From Volutella citrinella (Eukaryota; Ascomycota; Sordariomycetes; Hypocreales; Nectriaceae), in contig JAWZSP010000009.1 of the NCBI GenBank assembly GCA_034401135.1, positions 2,108,001 through 2,172,000 of the forward strand: a stretch of DNA of 64,000 nucleotides, written 5' to 3'. The notes below the pieces were generated by a model. That model was not told the DNA's origin. It did no database searches and worked only from the letters and a program-made list of their open reading frames with translations. The position numbers and the translations under genes are program-made. This document shows positions 31,416-43,618 of the stretch, one piece after another (positions within the stretch are counted from its first letter, which is position 1; each line of letters begins with the position of its first letter).

Positions 31416-33822
31416 CTACAAGCCAGGGTCTCCTCTCTCATTCACGGCGTAGGGCGGTATTTCCGTCAGAAATTCCGGCAGCTCAGCCTCCGCATACGCG
31501 TTGATCTGGAAATTTAGAGGATCCAAGGGCAGTCTATAGTCTCTTGCCTCCATGGCAGCGTATGACGCGTCAAGCCCCAGGATACCATCCCCAATGGCAT
31601 GGGGCATGTGGGACAACCCGGGTGTATACCTCACGGCATTCTCCGGAGTAACCTCGCCCTGGCTGGGTAGAGGGAATGGCCAGGTATCACTAGTCGACGC
31701 TGCCCCTGGCGTTAGAGCGCTTACCGGCCACGTGCCGTCAATGTCATGCGGGGGCATCGGGTCCACGGTCGGTTCTGCCACCTCCTCGTCATCCCTAGGG
31801 CCATACGCGTGCTTGGAACGGCGGTGCAGTCTCTCCTGTAGCCTGATGGGTCCTCGATTTTGCCTTGTGTCATCAGCGTTGGGCTAGCTTTCATGATGAG
31901 GAGGCTACTTACGGGTCGTCGAGCGACTTTCTCAAGCCAAGCTGTGGGACGAGTTTCTGAACATCGGCAATCTGGCATCGTCAGTTCGCTTCTGATGGAC
32001 AACTTAGCATCTACTTACGCATCGCTCAACCCATTCGCAGCTTTTGTTGTTCCGAGACGCTATTTCTAACGATGAGAGAACCTTCTTCTTTAGCTCTGGC
32101 AGCGAGTGGTCGCCCTCTGGAGGGAGAAGGAAATGCAAATGGTCGATAATCTTGGTGCATTGGTACAGCGCAATCGACAACGTCTCGCTCTTGATCGGCC
32201 GCCGTGTCCCTGTAGCGCCAATTTGAGCCCACAGCTCACAGCACCAAACAGCGTTTTCGAGGCATCTCTGCTGGCAGAAGTTGATGTAGTCTTGGGGCGT
32301 CTGCTCCAGGGCCTCTGTGGAGACTGATTCGTTGATATCGGGTATGAGGAAGCGGAAGAGGTCGCAACGGCAGAGGTAAAAGTATGTGTGAAGATCGGCG
32401 TACGAGCTGCCAACTTCTGTATGGCACATCAGACCGAGCCTGCTGGAGCTCAGCTGCAGTTCCTCGGGTAGGTTGGCCTTTAATGCCACCATCTCGTCGT
32501 CCAGAGACTTGAGTAGCTCTCGGCTACTGAATGGGCTTGTCCCAAGTAAAATGACTCGGCGGGTGTACCTGTGAAACGTTAGATCTCGGGATTTTCGTCA
32601 CGGAACATTATCTTACCTGAGAATGCGGTCGCGAATGTCGAACATCCTCATGAGATATGCGACAGCGTTCATCTCCGTCCCATCTTCCCCCTTGCCATGC
32701 AGGTACTCCATCCGGGATCGCATGCCAAGCTGAAAGTTCTGGTGGTTCATGGGAAGCCTCATCCTCATCCTGTACGTCGGACATACTGTCAGGTCCTCGA
32801 TACCTCCGGAAAACTCCTTGTCCAGCCTGTAAATTGACCACATCAGCCGACGCAAGCATTCTTGTCGCACAGGATCCGCCGAAGGTCTCTCGTAGTTGAT
32901 TCTCTTGGTAAAAGCCACCCGGGCTGCCATCGACAGCAGCACCCAAACATCACCGGTGAATTGAAGGGAGGATCGGAACTGTGTCACCAGCACTAAAGCC
33001 TGCAGATTGGAAATGGACATGTCTCCAAGCTCATTCACAAGCTCCCGCTGGACTTCGTCGATCCATCTCAGGCAGGTCGACTTTGACTCTTTGGGGCACT
33101 CAAGACGGAGTCCCGAGGCACAAATAGCCTTGCACAGGCTCTTTTCCAACTTTCCTTGACTCCATCCACTAACGACAGTTGCCTTGTGTAAAAATAGACA
33201 GTCCAAAGGATCAGATTTGTCAAAGAAGGCATGCAAATAGTCCTGTAGCAGACTTTCTTCCACGGATTCAAAAGCCCTAGTCATAGTTAGCCCTCATCGC
33301 CTTGGGTCCTAACTCCAGCAACGGTAAAAGCCTACCGGGCATCGCTTGTTGTGGGCCGGACTGCTTCTGCTGGAGGACGAGTATTCGACTGGGGCTCCAA
33401 ACTAATACCGGCTGGCGATTCTGGGGAGTCGGAAACCACAATTGGCGCCTCTGGTCGTCGATATGGAAAGACACATTCTTCTCCGTGGGACTCGCAGCGT
33501 CTGCAAGGCTGGCTTCCAGAACACTTCACCTTGGCTGCTCGGCAGAGCGTACAGGCTTGAGTGATCCTCCTTCTCTTCAACCCGGCCTGTGTAAGTCCCT
33601 CAGCTGAGTCGGCTTCCGGCTCCGGGCCTGGATCTTGGCCACCGTAGGCGCAAGGCAGCTTCAGTCGCTCACATCTCAGGCAGCCCGATGGTCGCCGGTC
33701 GCATTTGACCTGATTCACGTCAGTGTCTTCCAGCACATGATGGATACGACATAGCTTACTCTTCGGGCACGGCACTGCTGACAGACCGGCTGCTTAGGCG
33801 GCGTTGAATCGGAGCGCTCCAT
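31416..33822 (-). CDS. Fungal transcription factor with two tandem Zn2Cys6 clusters
   Basis: Exons 33760-33822, 33336-33709, 32617-33276, 32019-32568, 31913-31971 and 31416-31863, 717 residues. Exon 1 begins the first binuclear cluster and exon 2 completes it: C-Q-Q-C-x6-C-x6-C-L-R-C-x6-C. A second cluster follows after about 30 residues: C-T-L-C-x6-C-x5-C-R-R-C-x6-C, preceded by a basic 'LKRRR'. Exons 3-4 carry the fungal-specific transcription-factor (middle homology) region, including 'NLQALVLVTQFRSSLQFTG' and 'CLRRLMWSIYRLDKEFSGG'. The C-terminus is Pro- and acid-rich and may activate transcription. It would be a nuclear regulator. Its position beside the sulfatase and sugar porter on the same strand suggests it regulates them. 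Most members have one cluster, so the tandem pair is unusual. Confidence 0.88.
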
Positions 33823-34252
33823 GTGTGAGATGCGAGATTGAGGAGAGCGAGATCCGTGGCGAGCCGCGGACAGGGTGGAGCTCCTAGCGATGATGCGAAC
33901 TCGTCAGTCGTTAGACCCATGCGTTAGTCATGCAAGGCGCTAGATAGCAGCGAGATCCGAGCGATGCCTTAATGGCGAATGTGGGGAATTTCCCTGAATG
34001 AAGCCGGATCCGAAAATCTCAGTCGCAGAGTTTGAGTGGCAGCGCAGGCCATCTAAATTAGGCAGGGGGTTGAAGCAGGCGACTTTATGGGGGTGTTTTT
34101 GAGGCTACTATGCTCTCGACCTCACATCACGTAGGTGCAGTCTTTGTTTGTAGACCTGTATCATGCACAGGCGCATTGTGAAGTGGGATATCAATATATT
34201 TTAAAAGAAATTATACACAGGTTCCAATTAAATTAAATGATGTTAGAATATG
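33823..34252. other. Intergenic, no gene seen
   Basis: About 430 bp holding the regulator's promoter and the AT-rich 3' flank (34180-34250) of the GH12 gene. Confidence 0.45.
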
Positions 34253-35129
34253 TCAAGCCTGGGTAGCGGACCAGTGGTTGACAGTGAAGACAGCACCGCT
34301 TCCTGTGAATGGTTCGGTTCCGAACTGGAACGCTGTAGTGGATTGAGTCAGTATTGGAATCTCGACATGAACAAAAAGCCACAGCTTGCAGCGATAAGAC
34401 ATACTGATGAGATGCTGAGACGCGGCGGGGAATTTACGCGTTGTACCAAGGTAGTCAAAGAAGTCTCTGATATTGCCCTGGAAATTGTTGACTTGTTTGG
34501 GGGGCAGGAAGGTATAGACCTTCATGCCTTGATAGCCAATGCCGTAGAAAACCCTCCAATGGATCTTGTTGAGGACGGCGGTAGCGATTTGCTTACCTAT
34601 GGGCTGAACGTTGCCAAAATTAGCGAGCCTAATATACACAGTCAGTGTCTTTCGTCGCCAGCCGTGATGTAACAGAGGAAGCGAATGGCGGAGGAAGAAT
34701 AACAACATACCACACCATCAACTCGTAATCTCCACTGCTTCGATCATGCCACGGATCCGCTGCAGTAAACAGGTCATATGCAACATTGGCACGAAGGTTG
34801 TCGCCAGAGTACTTCCATTTGGCAGCTGTGTTGAGCGAGGCAATCTGGGAGATGAGGCGCTTCTGCGCGGGCAGCTGGACGCCAGCATACGGGAACGTCT
34901 TGACTTCGTACTGGTTGCCGGCCCAGTTCCAGTTTGTACGCCAGGCGACGCCTCCGGGCGACTGGTAGTCGATGATGGTGCACTGCGAGCCCTTGCCCTT
35001 GGCCTCTCCCCACATGTTGTTGTTCCATTCGTAGCCGTTGGAGGCGAACCAGGATGTCTTGCCGCAGAGACTCTGTGCGGATGCCAGAGGCGACAACAAG
35101 GCCAAAGCGACAAGTACAATCGACTTCAT
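34253..35129 (-). CDS. GH12 endoglucanase, xyloglucan-specific type
   Basis: Exons 34711-35129, 34405-34628 and 34253-34332, 240 residues. Signal peptide 'MKSIVLVALALLSPLASA'. The GH12 jelly-roll is complete: 'NNMWGEAKGKGSQC', 'TNWNWAGNQYEVKTFPY', nucleophile Glu136 in 'YELMVW' and acid/base Glu221 in 'FGTEPFTG'. Segments such as 'NVQPIGKQIATAV' and 'VNNFQGNIRDFFDYL' follow the pattern of XegA-type xyloglucanases rather than plain GH12 cellulases. It would cleave beta-1,4-glucan or xyloglucan in plant walls outside the cell. Both introns restore codons (W140 and T215). No carbohydrate-binding module. Confidence 0.92.
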
Positions 35130-36925
35130 ACTGACACAGCTGGTATGATACCGGTAGTGGAGGTGATGTGTCTATTGGTTCCTAGCATGAATTGCAAATG
35201 CAACTAATGGGCTCGCCGGGGTATTTAAAATCAGTGTGATATGTGCCCTCCCAACCAACGGGCCCCTCACCATCACCTGTCCATGTATTCAAGGAAATTT
35301 TCGTCTATGCCACAATTGCTGTCAACTGCGTATGGTCCTATAGGCTAATGCGATGCCATTGCGGCGAGGCAAGAGGGGATTGGGATTAGCCTGAAACACA
35401 AGATCCCAGCATTTCTCTTCACCGACCAATCAATGTCTGGTACCGACGCAGGAGGAAGTCAATCCTCGCACGGAGGGACACAATACTGCGGAAGGAAGGA
35501 TTCAAAGTCATTTTGAAACAGCCTTTCACATCTGAGCGAGCGGGGTGCATTGTGTGCAGCGGATATTGTTAACGCCGTCCTACCCCACGATGTCCGACTC
35601 TAGCGCCTTGCCCTGTCACGACACGTGGGTCGATGTTTGGGGCTGGGGGACAACTCCTTCAGAAGCAGGTCCCAGCCAATCCCAGCGTGTCCGAGCACCA
35701 CGGCGGCAGAGATAAGGTAGATCAAATGGAGTGCTGCCGAGCGGGCCTTTCCGGCGTCGAGGCTGAGTCGCGGCTGAGTCGATTCGCAGTGGCGAGCAGT
35801 CGATCCCAACCCTGGCGTATGGGTCGAGGGGCCGTGCCTCAAGTGTCTCCTAATGGCCGCCTCTGTGCCGAGGCAGGATGATCAGATCAGAGGTATGTTA
35901 CCAATGTCAAGAAATATATACCTTTATAGTCATGGTAGTTTTGCTCCCGCCAGGGACATATCTCCGATCCGCCAGACCGTTGCAGGGATGATGAGGTTGA
36001 TCACAACACCATGTCTGCCAGGAAGCGGGCTTGGGCCAACTGGTGACAAGGGGCGGTCCAGAATACAGATCGATCTTGGGGCTCGCGATGCCAACCCGGA
36101 CAGACCCCGCCGGGAGGACTCCTGGACAGATGATGAATTGAGCGAAATCCTGCGAAATCGCTTTCAAGGGGTGGACCGAGCGCACTATTATGACCGTATG
36201 GTGCGAATCCTCCTGTCACCTGTGGCTTATTGGAGTCTTCCGCTCTTTGCACGCCGCAGGCCAGGGTGGCGATGCTCTGGACCTGCATCGGAAGGAATTT
36301 GTTTCAGTTAATGTACGACGGGTAGTGCCTCAATCAGAACATATATGATTCAGAAAGGAATCTCTGGAACAAATACATTTCTTGAGTATAACCGAAGTGG
36401 CACATGCAGCCGCCCACATGAGCAAACCAGGAACTGCCCGCTCCTACTCTTGACACATTTTGGACTGCACCCTGTGATAACTACTCAAGGCTTCCACCGA
36501 GACTCGACATCCATCTCATCTTAGAGTCTCTAGAATATTCGGCAACCGGTCTTGGGTTTGTGCGCGCGCGGGGCAACCCCTCCCGGGACACAATTCCCAT
36601 CTGGGAGCCCGCTCCGGAGCCGGCACCACCCCACTCTCAACCACATCATCGCAGCCCAGCATGGTCATGCTACCATTAATTAAGTGCATTTTTCTTCACT
36701 TTTCAACCATCTCCGCTTGCGGATCAAGCGTTGCGGGCTCGTAGACTGCATTTTGACAATATCCCACCGGCTCATACCAGGATACCCAGATCCTTTGGCG
36801 GAGTAGAGCGGACTTGGCGCGGACTCAGCGGACTTTGTTCGATACAAATAAACATCATCTGGGCTTCGATGTGCAATTGGAACAACTTACATCCTCAATT
36901 CAATTTACCAAACCGCATTCTAACC
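35130..36925. other. Divergent intergenic region, no gene seen
   Basis: 1.8 kb between the GH12 start and the NmrA-like start. A 'TTTAAATA' element lies near 35221-35230, about 95 bp upstream of GH12. A 150-codon frame at 35853-36311 has no motif, and I do not accept it as a gene. Confidence 0.45.
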
Positions 36926-38018
36926 ATGACCAAGCTACTCACCGTATTCGGCGCCACAGGCCAGCAGGGGGCGGCGCTGATCGAACATGTCCTTGGCAGC
37001 CCTGCACTCTCATCCCAGTTCACCCTGCGCGGCGTTTCTCGTGACATCAAGAAGCCCGCCAGCCAGGCCCTAATTGCAAAGGGGGTTGAAATGGTTGAGG
37101 TAAGCGAGACCCAGGCCCTTGTTGCTGCAGCGAGAAGACTAAGAGGGCACACAAGGCCAACCTCAACGACCGCCCCTCGATTGACAAAGCAGTCGCAGGC
37201 GCTTACGCCATCTTCGCCATCACCAACTGTTAGTCTGTCTTCTCTCCAGTCTATAGATAGCAGCAGCTAACGCATTATCCGATAGTCTGGGAAGAAGCTT
37301 CTGCTGAGGTAGAGATTACCCAGGGCAAGGCTATGGCCGATGCGGCGGTGGGAGCTGGAGTGACTCAAATTATCTGGTCATCCCTTCCCAGCATAACCAA
37401 GATGACGTCCGGTGATGTTACCAGTGTTCATCATTTTGACAGCAAGGCCGAGGTCGAGGAGTATATCCGAACACTCGACCTCAAGTCCATGTTTTACATG
37501 CCTGGCTGGTTCATGCAGAATCACGTCCACATTATGAAGCCGCAGCCAGTATGCTAATTGTGTACCCTTCCCGCCACATCACATTACAAACAGCTAACCA
37601 TACATAGCTTGGCGATGGGACATTTGAGTTCTCGCAGCCTTGGGGAAAGGACTGCTTGGTTCCGCTCATCGACATCAGAGACACGGGTAAATTCGTTGAA
37701 CCTGCTCTCCTGAACCCGGATCAGTACCACGGCAAGAACTTCACCTGCGCCACCAGATACTATACACCTACGGAGATGGTTGAAATCTGGACCAAGGTCA
37801 CGGGCAAGACTGTCAAATACCGGCAGGTCGAGGCAGGAACAGAGCATAGTACGCTCTCGGAGGCTCAAAAGGAGGAGCTCAAGGCCCTGGGTCTGATGGA
37901 CAAGTACTCATACTACGGTCCTACTGGAAAGGAGGATCTGGCGTGGACTCTGGAGCAGATGAGCCAAGAGCCAACAGGCTTCGAGCAGTTCGTCAAGGAC
38001 ACCGAGCCGTGGTTTTGA
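36926..38018 (+). CDS. NmrA-like NAD(P)-binding protein
   Basis: Exons 36926-37099, 37156-37228, 37286-37548 and 37608-38018, 306 residues. The N-terminal 'VFGATGQQGAALIEH' is the G-x-x-G-x-x-G dinucleotide-binding loop. 'GAYAIFAITNFWEEAS' and 'IIWSSLPSI' follow the NmrA/HSCARG pattern, and the fold ends with 'DTGKFVEPALLNPDQYHGK'. The family is an atypical short-chain dehydrogenase group that lacks the Tyr-x-x-x-Lys site and usually senses NADP rather than catalysing; some members are isoflavone-reductase-like enzymes. Likely cytosolic. Isolated from other metabolic genes here, so its role cannot be set. Confidence 0.88.
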
Positions 38019-40483
38019 TGCATAATTGATCTGTACCTCATCGCCTTATAGGCGAGGCATTCTTTTCGGAACATTGGGATAGCGTATACGAGAATAGACT
38101 ACCCTTAGTTTTTAAACATTTGTATCTCCTCAGCCAACTGCATAGGCCTGTCATTGTGGCAGCCCTTCGGCGCCAATTATTGAGATGTGTCGGTGTAGGG
38201 TAACCATCAACCATGGAAATACAATGCGAGGTGAATGTTTGCTGGATACAGCTCGTGGCAAGCAGCGTATGCTATAGGGTGACAATTGCGATAATCTAGA
38301 GGTATTAAAATCGTAATACTAGTGTGGTTATCACGATCATGGGGAGTAGGCTGCACTCGGGTGTAGGAACGGACGTGCCGAGTAACGTAGCGGACGTCTG
38401 ATATTTATCATCCAACTAAGATGCCCGAGGCATCAGAAGTATATTACCACTACGTCATACCTTGCCCATAACGACCTCTTATTTTGTACAGCAGGGCAGA
38501 AATATACCAGAGGCTGTCACATCAAGCCGATAACCGGATATCATTTCGCTTGACCTAGCAAATCGCCCATCGCTCTAAGCTATATTGCGTTATTTGGCGC
38601 ATCATCTTGAAATATGGACTAAATTTTGGCACAGAATATTAGTGCATATCTAAATTGGTCATTCGTTCATTGTCGATGGCCTCGGGTGGAGTGGGTGCTC
38701 ATCAGATCAAGGGCTTGACAACCACGATGGCCACGCAACGGCTGGTCACTGGCCATTCTTGGCCGTTCCATGTAGACCCACTATCAAGCCCGCCGGGGCC
38801 GGAATAGTCGAGAAGGCCCGTTTCCGGCTCGTCTTTCTGCTGGGGTAGTTGGGTAGTCGGCCCCTTTGCTAGACGATCTGATTTCCACGCGAGCTCCACA
38901 TAGCCGCGCCCAATTTGTGGCAACACTTCTCCTGCGGTGGGTATCATCTCCACTCAATCTGGTGTTCGGACCTCTTTTGTCAAAAAGTTTAGGGCAAAGG
39001 TCAGCCCTAGCATCGATGCTTGAGGGTCTCTTGAAACTGGTGGCGCCGCTGTTGTCATGCCGATGATCGTTGGGTGGCGTTGACTAGAATCAAGACATAT
39101 CTATGGCCTGTTGATTCATCACGCAGTGGCGTTGCTTCAAAAGGGTGGCAGTATGTCATTGGGGAGTACATGGACATGTTGATAGGCTGTAGCCAAGACA
39201 TACACGGACAAAGATGATCTAGAGTATGGGTAAATTGACATGGATATGGACGTGATGAGGTCTGTGCTCTTGGGAGTATACTCGGTCTTCGGGATCTTGG
39301 CATACCCGTGACCCGGTGCAACGGTATTCATCTTTCTCGTGGGATCAAGCCTCTCGGATGCTTGTTGCTCGGTTATTTAGCTCACGCGGCAGGATCAGCA
39401 GCACATGAACCGCACTACACCCCATGCTAGGTGGCATGGTGGGGGAGGGCATTATTAGGTCCCGGTAAGTGGTGGGTACGAGACTACGAGTGTGGATTCA
39501 TGTCTGTCGTCGAACGATAGGAGCCGCAGTAGTCTTGTCCCGGATCGCGGGGGCTCGGCTCGCGTGTCTGCCCGCGTGCCAAGTATTTAGACTTGGACAG
39601 CGACCTTGAGAGACCGAAAACGCTTGGAAACAGGCAAGATTGCGACGCTGATGCCACCGAGGGACTTGGTCCGCGTGGGAGAGGCCATGACAGGTGGGAG
39701 TCAAGCCATGTGGGCGGCCGCCAAGATGGCGGAATGTGGGGGTCTAAACATCCCACAACAGTTGACATTTCTAGCTAATTACGTGCGAAAAGTGAGAGGG
39801 GCGGCAGTTTTTTAGGCCGTTACAGGTGGGACACGATCGCAAGAAGGATTTTCTTCTTTTTTTTTTCAGCTGGGTGGGCCAACCGAGGCCCTGTAAGCGA
39901 GTCGTTTGCACCTTTGTGGCGTGATGGGCCTAGCACGTCCATCTGATTAGATTAGATGGACCTGAGGGAATCATCGCGACCCACACGGTGCAAGGAAAAT
40001 CACGGCTTCTCGCACCTAATAGTACACCCCGTGTGTGAGCCGAGTGACGAGCGAGACTGCTCCCTGGGCGCTTGGCCAGTCGAGGATGCATCCGTACTGC
40101 CGGGAGGGTCCACGTAGCCGGATGAAGGTGCTTAATGTGGCTCCCCTCGCTAAGATAATGCGAACAATGCCTGTCCCCTCCCTCCTCTCGCGGTGGTGCA
40201 CTTTTGTCGAGTCCCTGGTACGCTCGGAAACGACCGTTGCGTGGTTCGCCAAGCGTTCGTGGGTTGGCATGGCCTGGTTTTTCTTCTTCTCATGGGTTCT
40301 CCTCCCTCCGTTGTCGGTGGGGAAGAAGCGCGTTGATTGATTGCGCATGGGGTGATCTATCGCTCATCTGGGAAGGATTGGCTGCGAGATATATAGATTG
40401 ATGCGTATGCGCATCCCCCCGATGCCAACCGTGCCCTCTGAGACCATCACCGACTACGAAAGCGAATCCAGTGTCCCGCCAAC
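38019..40483. other. Long intergenic region upstream of siderophore transporter
   Basis: 2.5 kb with no supported gene. 38190-38660 is AT-rich. A ten-T run at 39857-39866 ends in a 'TTTTTTCAG'. A GATA-type core (AGATAA) sits at 40153-40158, about 330 bp before the transporter start, as expected for iron-regulated genes, though one core is weak evidence. Confidence 0.45.
40153..40158 (+). promoter_or_regulatory. Possible GATA-factor site upstream of siderophore transporter
   Basis: AGATAA core in 'CTAAGATAATG'. Fungal iron repressors (SreA/Urbs1 type) bind ATCWGATAA-like sites; only the core matches here, so this is tentative. Confidence 0.25.
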
Positions 40484-42601
40484 ATGTCCAACGACACCTC
40501 CGAGGCCGAGGCTGCGCGGCCAAAGCAGCAGCAGGAGCATCAGCAGCAGCCAATGGAAAAGTCTGTGGGCGTCATCCAGTCAGATATGCTCAAGCGCGCC
40601 GGGAAAAAATGGGTCATTGCAGCATTTGTCGGGTGAGTCTGCTTGCTTCTTGATGCGAGGCGCACGACGATTCCTGAAGTCTCAAGGCGACTGGCTAATT
40701 GCTGGCCATAGTCTGTATCTTTTTACATTCATCGACACATTCACCAAGTATGCGACATCTACGTACAGCGCGTATGCGACCAGCGACTTCAAAGGACACT
40801 CACTGCTGAGCGCATCTCGCGTCGTCGAGACCATCACCTCCCTGCTGTCGTATCCAATCATTGCCAAGCTGTCCGATGTGAGAAACCCCGACACTTGCGA
40901 CCAGTCGTGTGTCCAAGCTAACGCCCTCCAAAGATGTTTGGCCGATTCGAGCTCTTCTCCTTCTCCATCCTGCTGTCGGTCGTGTCACTCGTCCTTTTGG
41001 CGGCATGCCAGAACATCGAGACGTACTTTGTGAGTCGACTCTGCGCATTTCATCACACAGCTGCTAACATCCCTAGGTCGGAGGTCTCTTTGACGCCATC
41101 AGTGCCACCGGCTTCGGCATCACGCAGCAAATCTTCATCTCGGATCTGACCGGCCTCCGAAACCGAGGCATCTGGCTGTCGCTGCCCGAGACCCTCAGCG
41201 CCATCCCCACGCTGTACCTGGGAACCATTGTCGCCGAGGACATGCTCAAGAACTCGAACTGGCGATGGGGTTACGGCATGTGGGCCGTCATCACGCCCGT
41301 CGTCGCCGTTCCCCTTCTTGCGACCCTTGCGATCCGCAGGCTCAAGGACCGAAAGGTTGCCTCAGCTGCCGAGGCCTTGAAGCCCAGGATTCTGCAGAGT
41401 GTTCACAAGGAAGATCCGCTCTGGCGCAAGATCTACACTATTGTCTGGGTCGAGCTGGATCTTCTGGGTTGTCTGCTCCTCATTGCGGGCCTGGCCCTTA
41501 TGCTCATCCCCCTTTCCCTGACTGGTGCAAGGAATAGTACTGCTTGGACCAAGGGCAACTTCATTGCCATGGTCGTTGTTGGTGCTGTTCTCTTCGTTTG
41601 CTTCTTCGTCTGGGATGCGCGCTTCGCAGCGAAGCCCTTCATTCCCTTCCGGCTCGTCAAGCACAAGACCATCATCGCCGCCTGTACCATGTGCTGCCTC
41701 GATTTCATGCACTACTCCCTCTTCTCCGTCTTCTTCCCGAGTTACCTCCAGGTAGCTGGACACTTTTCGCCAGGCCATTCGACTAGAATCGAGTACGTAC
41801 ATTTCCCTCTTGTTCTGGAGCATTGCTGACAATTAACTCCCTAGCAACGCTCTCCGTGTCGCCTTCCAGATCGCTTCCATGATCGGTGCCATCGGCATGC
41901 GATATTCGAAGCGAGCCAAACCCTGGGTGCTCGCTGGTGTGCCGCTGTGTGTCCTCGGACAGGGACTGCAAATCTACTTTGTCAACATCGGCGGCACTCG
42001 TCCTGCCAATGAAGCCTCTTTCGTCGTGGCAAAGACGCTGGTGGGTATCGGTCGAGGATTCTACCAGACGGCTGCCCAGGTCGCTGTGCAGGCCGTCGTG
42101 GACCGAAACGAAGTCGGCATTGCCACGGCCGTCTTTTTTGCGAGCATGAGCTTGGGTGGAGCTATTGGCACAAGGTACATGATATCGCCCTCCCATGGAT
42201 TGTAAATTGCTAATACTCGATGCTGTAGTATATCTGGCGCTATCTGGCGCTCCAACCTTTTGCCCAAGCTGCAAAAGTACATGCCAGGAAAGTCCAAAGC
42301 CAACGCCGTCAAGGTGTTTGGATCCATCGTCGTAGCACAAAAGTACCAGGTCGGATCGGAGGAGCGAATTGCCATTGACCTGGCATATCGAGAGACGCAG
42401 AAGCTGCTGGCCATTGCTGCCACTTGTGTTCTCGTTCCCATGATCTTTATCATGTGGTTCATCAAGAACGTGGACCTGGGTGAGAAGGAGAGGGAAGAGG
42501 AGGAGTATGAGCGACAGCAACAGCAGCAGCAGCTGGACGAGAATAGCGAGTCGCATAGCCATACTTCCGAGAAGGTGGCCTATGGTCCGGATAAGGCTTG
42601 A
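40484..42601 (+). CDS. MFS siderophore-iron transporter (MirB/Sit1 type)
   Basis: Exons 40484-40632, 40712-40877, 40934-41029, 41077-41792, 41845-42174 and 42229-42601, 609 residues. The ATG at 40484 opens the frame that splices into all helices. About 14 membrane segments are expected. Family marks include '[21 protein letters not shown]' in helix 1 (split here across known siderophore-porter positions), '[16 protein letters not shown]' and '[13 protein letters not shown]'. It would import ferric siderophores at the plasma membrane under iron limitation. Gln-rich tails lie at both cytosolic ends. It converges on a siderophore-esterase-like gene 53 bp away, a pairing known around mirB and estB in Aspergillus fumigatus. 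Confidence 0.87.
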
Positions 42602-42654
42602 GTAACATCTTTGTAGTTCTATATTGGTTAGGCAGACTATCTGTTCTCATCTAC

Positions 42655-43618
42655 TTAATTTGATAGTGGCCAGTCTTCGAAGAAGGTGGCTAGGCTGTTG
42701 CTAAGCGAGCATGCAATCACTGTGCCGTGATCCTCGCCAGGATATTCCTTGGCAGATATATTCTCAAGAAGGCCGGTTGGTTTGAGTCTGCCATACAAGT
42801 CGTGGACGTTCGTTACCATCTGGCGAGACTGGTGCCTGGCCCATCTGTCTTGGTACTCTTCGTCTGTTTCACCTTTGCGTTTGGTTGGCTTCTCCTCCTC
42901 TCCCCCAACATACAACATCAGAGAAGGCTTTGGGATGACCCTGACCCTGTCCCGCGTAAAGGCCTCCTCCTCGCTCAGCACGAAATTGTCTCCGTACCAA
43001 ATACTGGGGCTGCTCGCAATGTAGCTATTGAACAAAGCTGGTCTTGTGAACAGCAGGTGCAGTGAGAACATTCCGCCAAGAGAATGACCGTAAATGGCCT
43101 CTTTTCCAGGGGTCGTGCCGCGGATGTCGCGGAGGCGACTGTGAACGAATGGCCTAACCCGATGCTCGATGAAGTCTGCGAATTCATCTGCTCCGCCGAC
43201 TTCCGGACCGCAACCCTCAGTTGGCGGCGTCAGATCACGCTCCCTGCGATGCTTGTCGAACAGGGACTCGGACTGAGGAGGGAGGGGATACCCAATAGCG
43301 ACCACAACGCCACTCCTCATGGAGGGGCTGGGCACAGACAAACGCCTATGAAGGGCCTCTAGGGCCGATAGAAAGACCGAGTTGCCATCGGTCAGATACC
43401 TGGCATATCTGTCAGTATGGCTTCGAGGCGAAGGCGCTGCGAGTTGATGGTGTTTACAGAATTGGCACAGAAGGGCCGCTGGACTGGTCGGGGAGAGGAT
43501 CGTGCTTCCACGTGCGAGGGAATCCGATCTCGATCAGATACTCGTCACCCAATGCGCTTTTGATGGTCCACGACTCGACGGAGTCGGTGGCCGCGGGAGC
43601 CTCGAGCTTGGCCAACAT
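42655..43618 (-). CDS. Alpha/beta hydrolase, siderophore (triacetylfusarinine C) esterase-like
   Basis: Exons 43458-43618 and 42655-43399, 301 residues; ATG at 43618. 'PILYLTDGNSVF', 'VVVAIGYPL', 'RRERDLTPP' and the nucleophile elbow 'YGHSLGGMFSLHLL' (Ser near 160) match the esterase D family that includes Fes, IroE and the fungal EstB/SidJ siderophore esterases. The catalytic His is in 'GEDHGTVI' near 277. No signal peptide, so it is cytosolic, as needed to hydrolyse an imported ferric siderophore and release iron. It is convergent with the MFS siderophore porter with a 53-bp gap. Choice of siderophore is inferred from the family only. Confidence 0.85.

Noticed and set aside
34500..34600. 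A GTAAGC donor in the GH12 gene suggested a further intron
   Set aside because: The sequence without it matches the GH12 pattern (P-I-G-x-Q-I-A-T-A) and the possible acceptor breaks frame.
35853..36311. A 152-codon plus-strand frame
   Set aside because: No motif, unusual composition and an antisense frame of similar length; treated as noncoding.
39851..39870. Poly-pyrimidine run with CAG resembling a strong 3' splice site
   Set aside because: No coding exon follows it in any frame.
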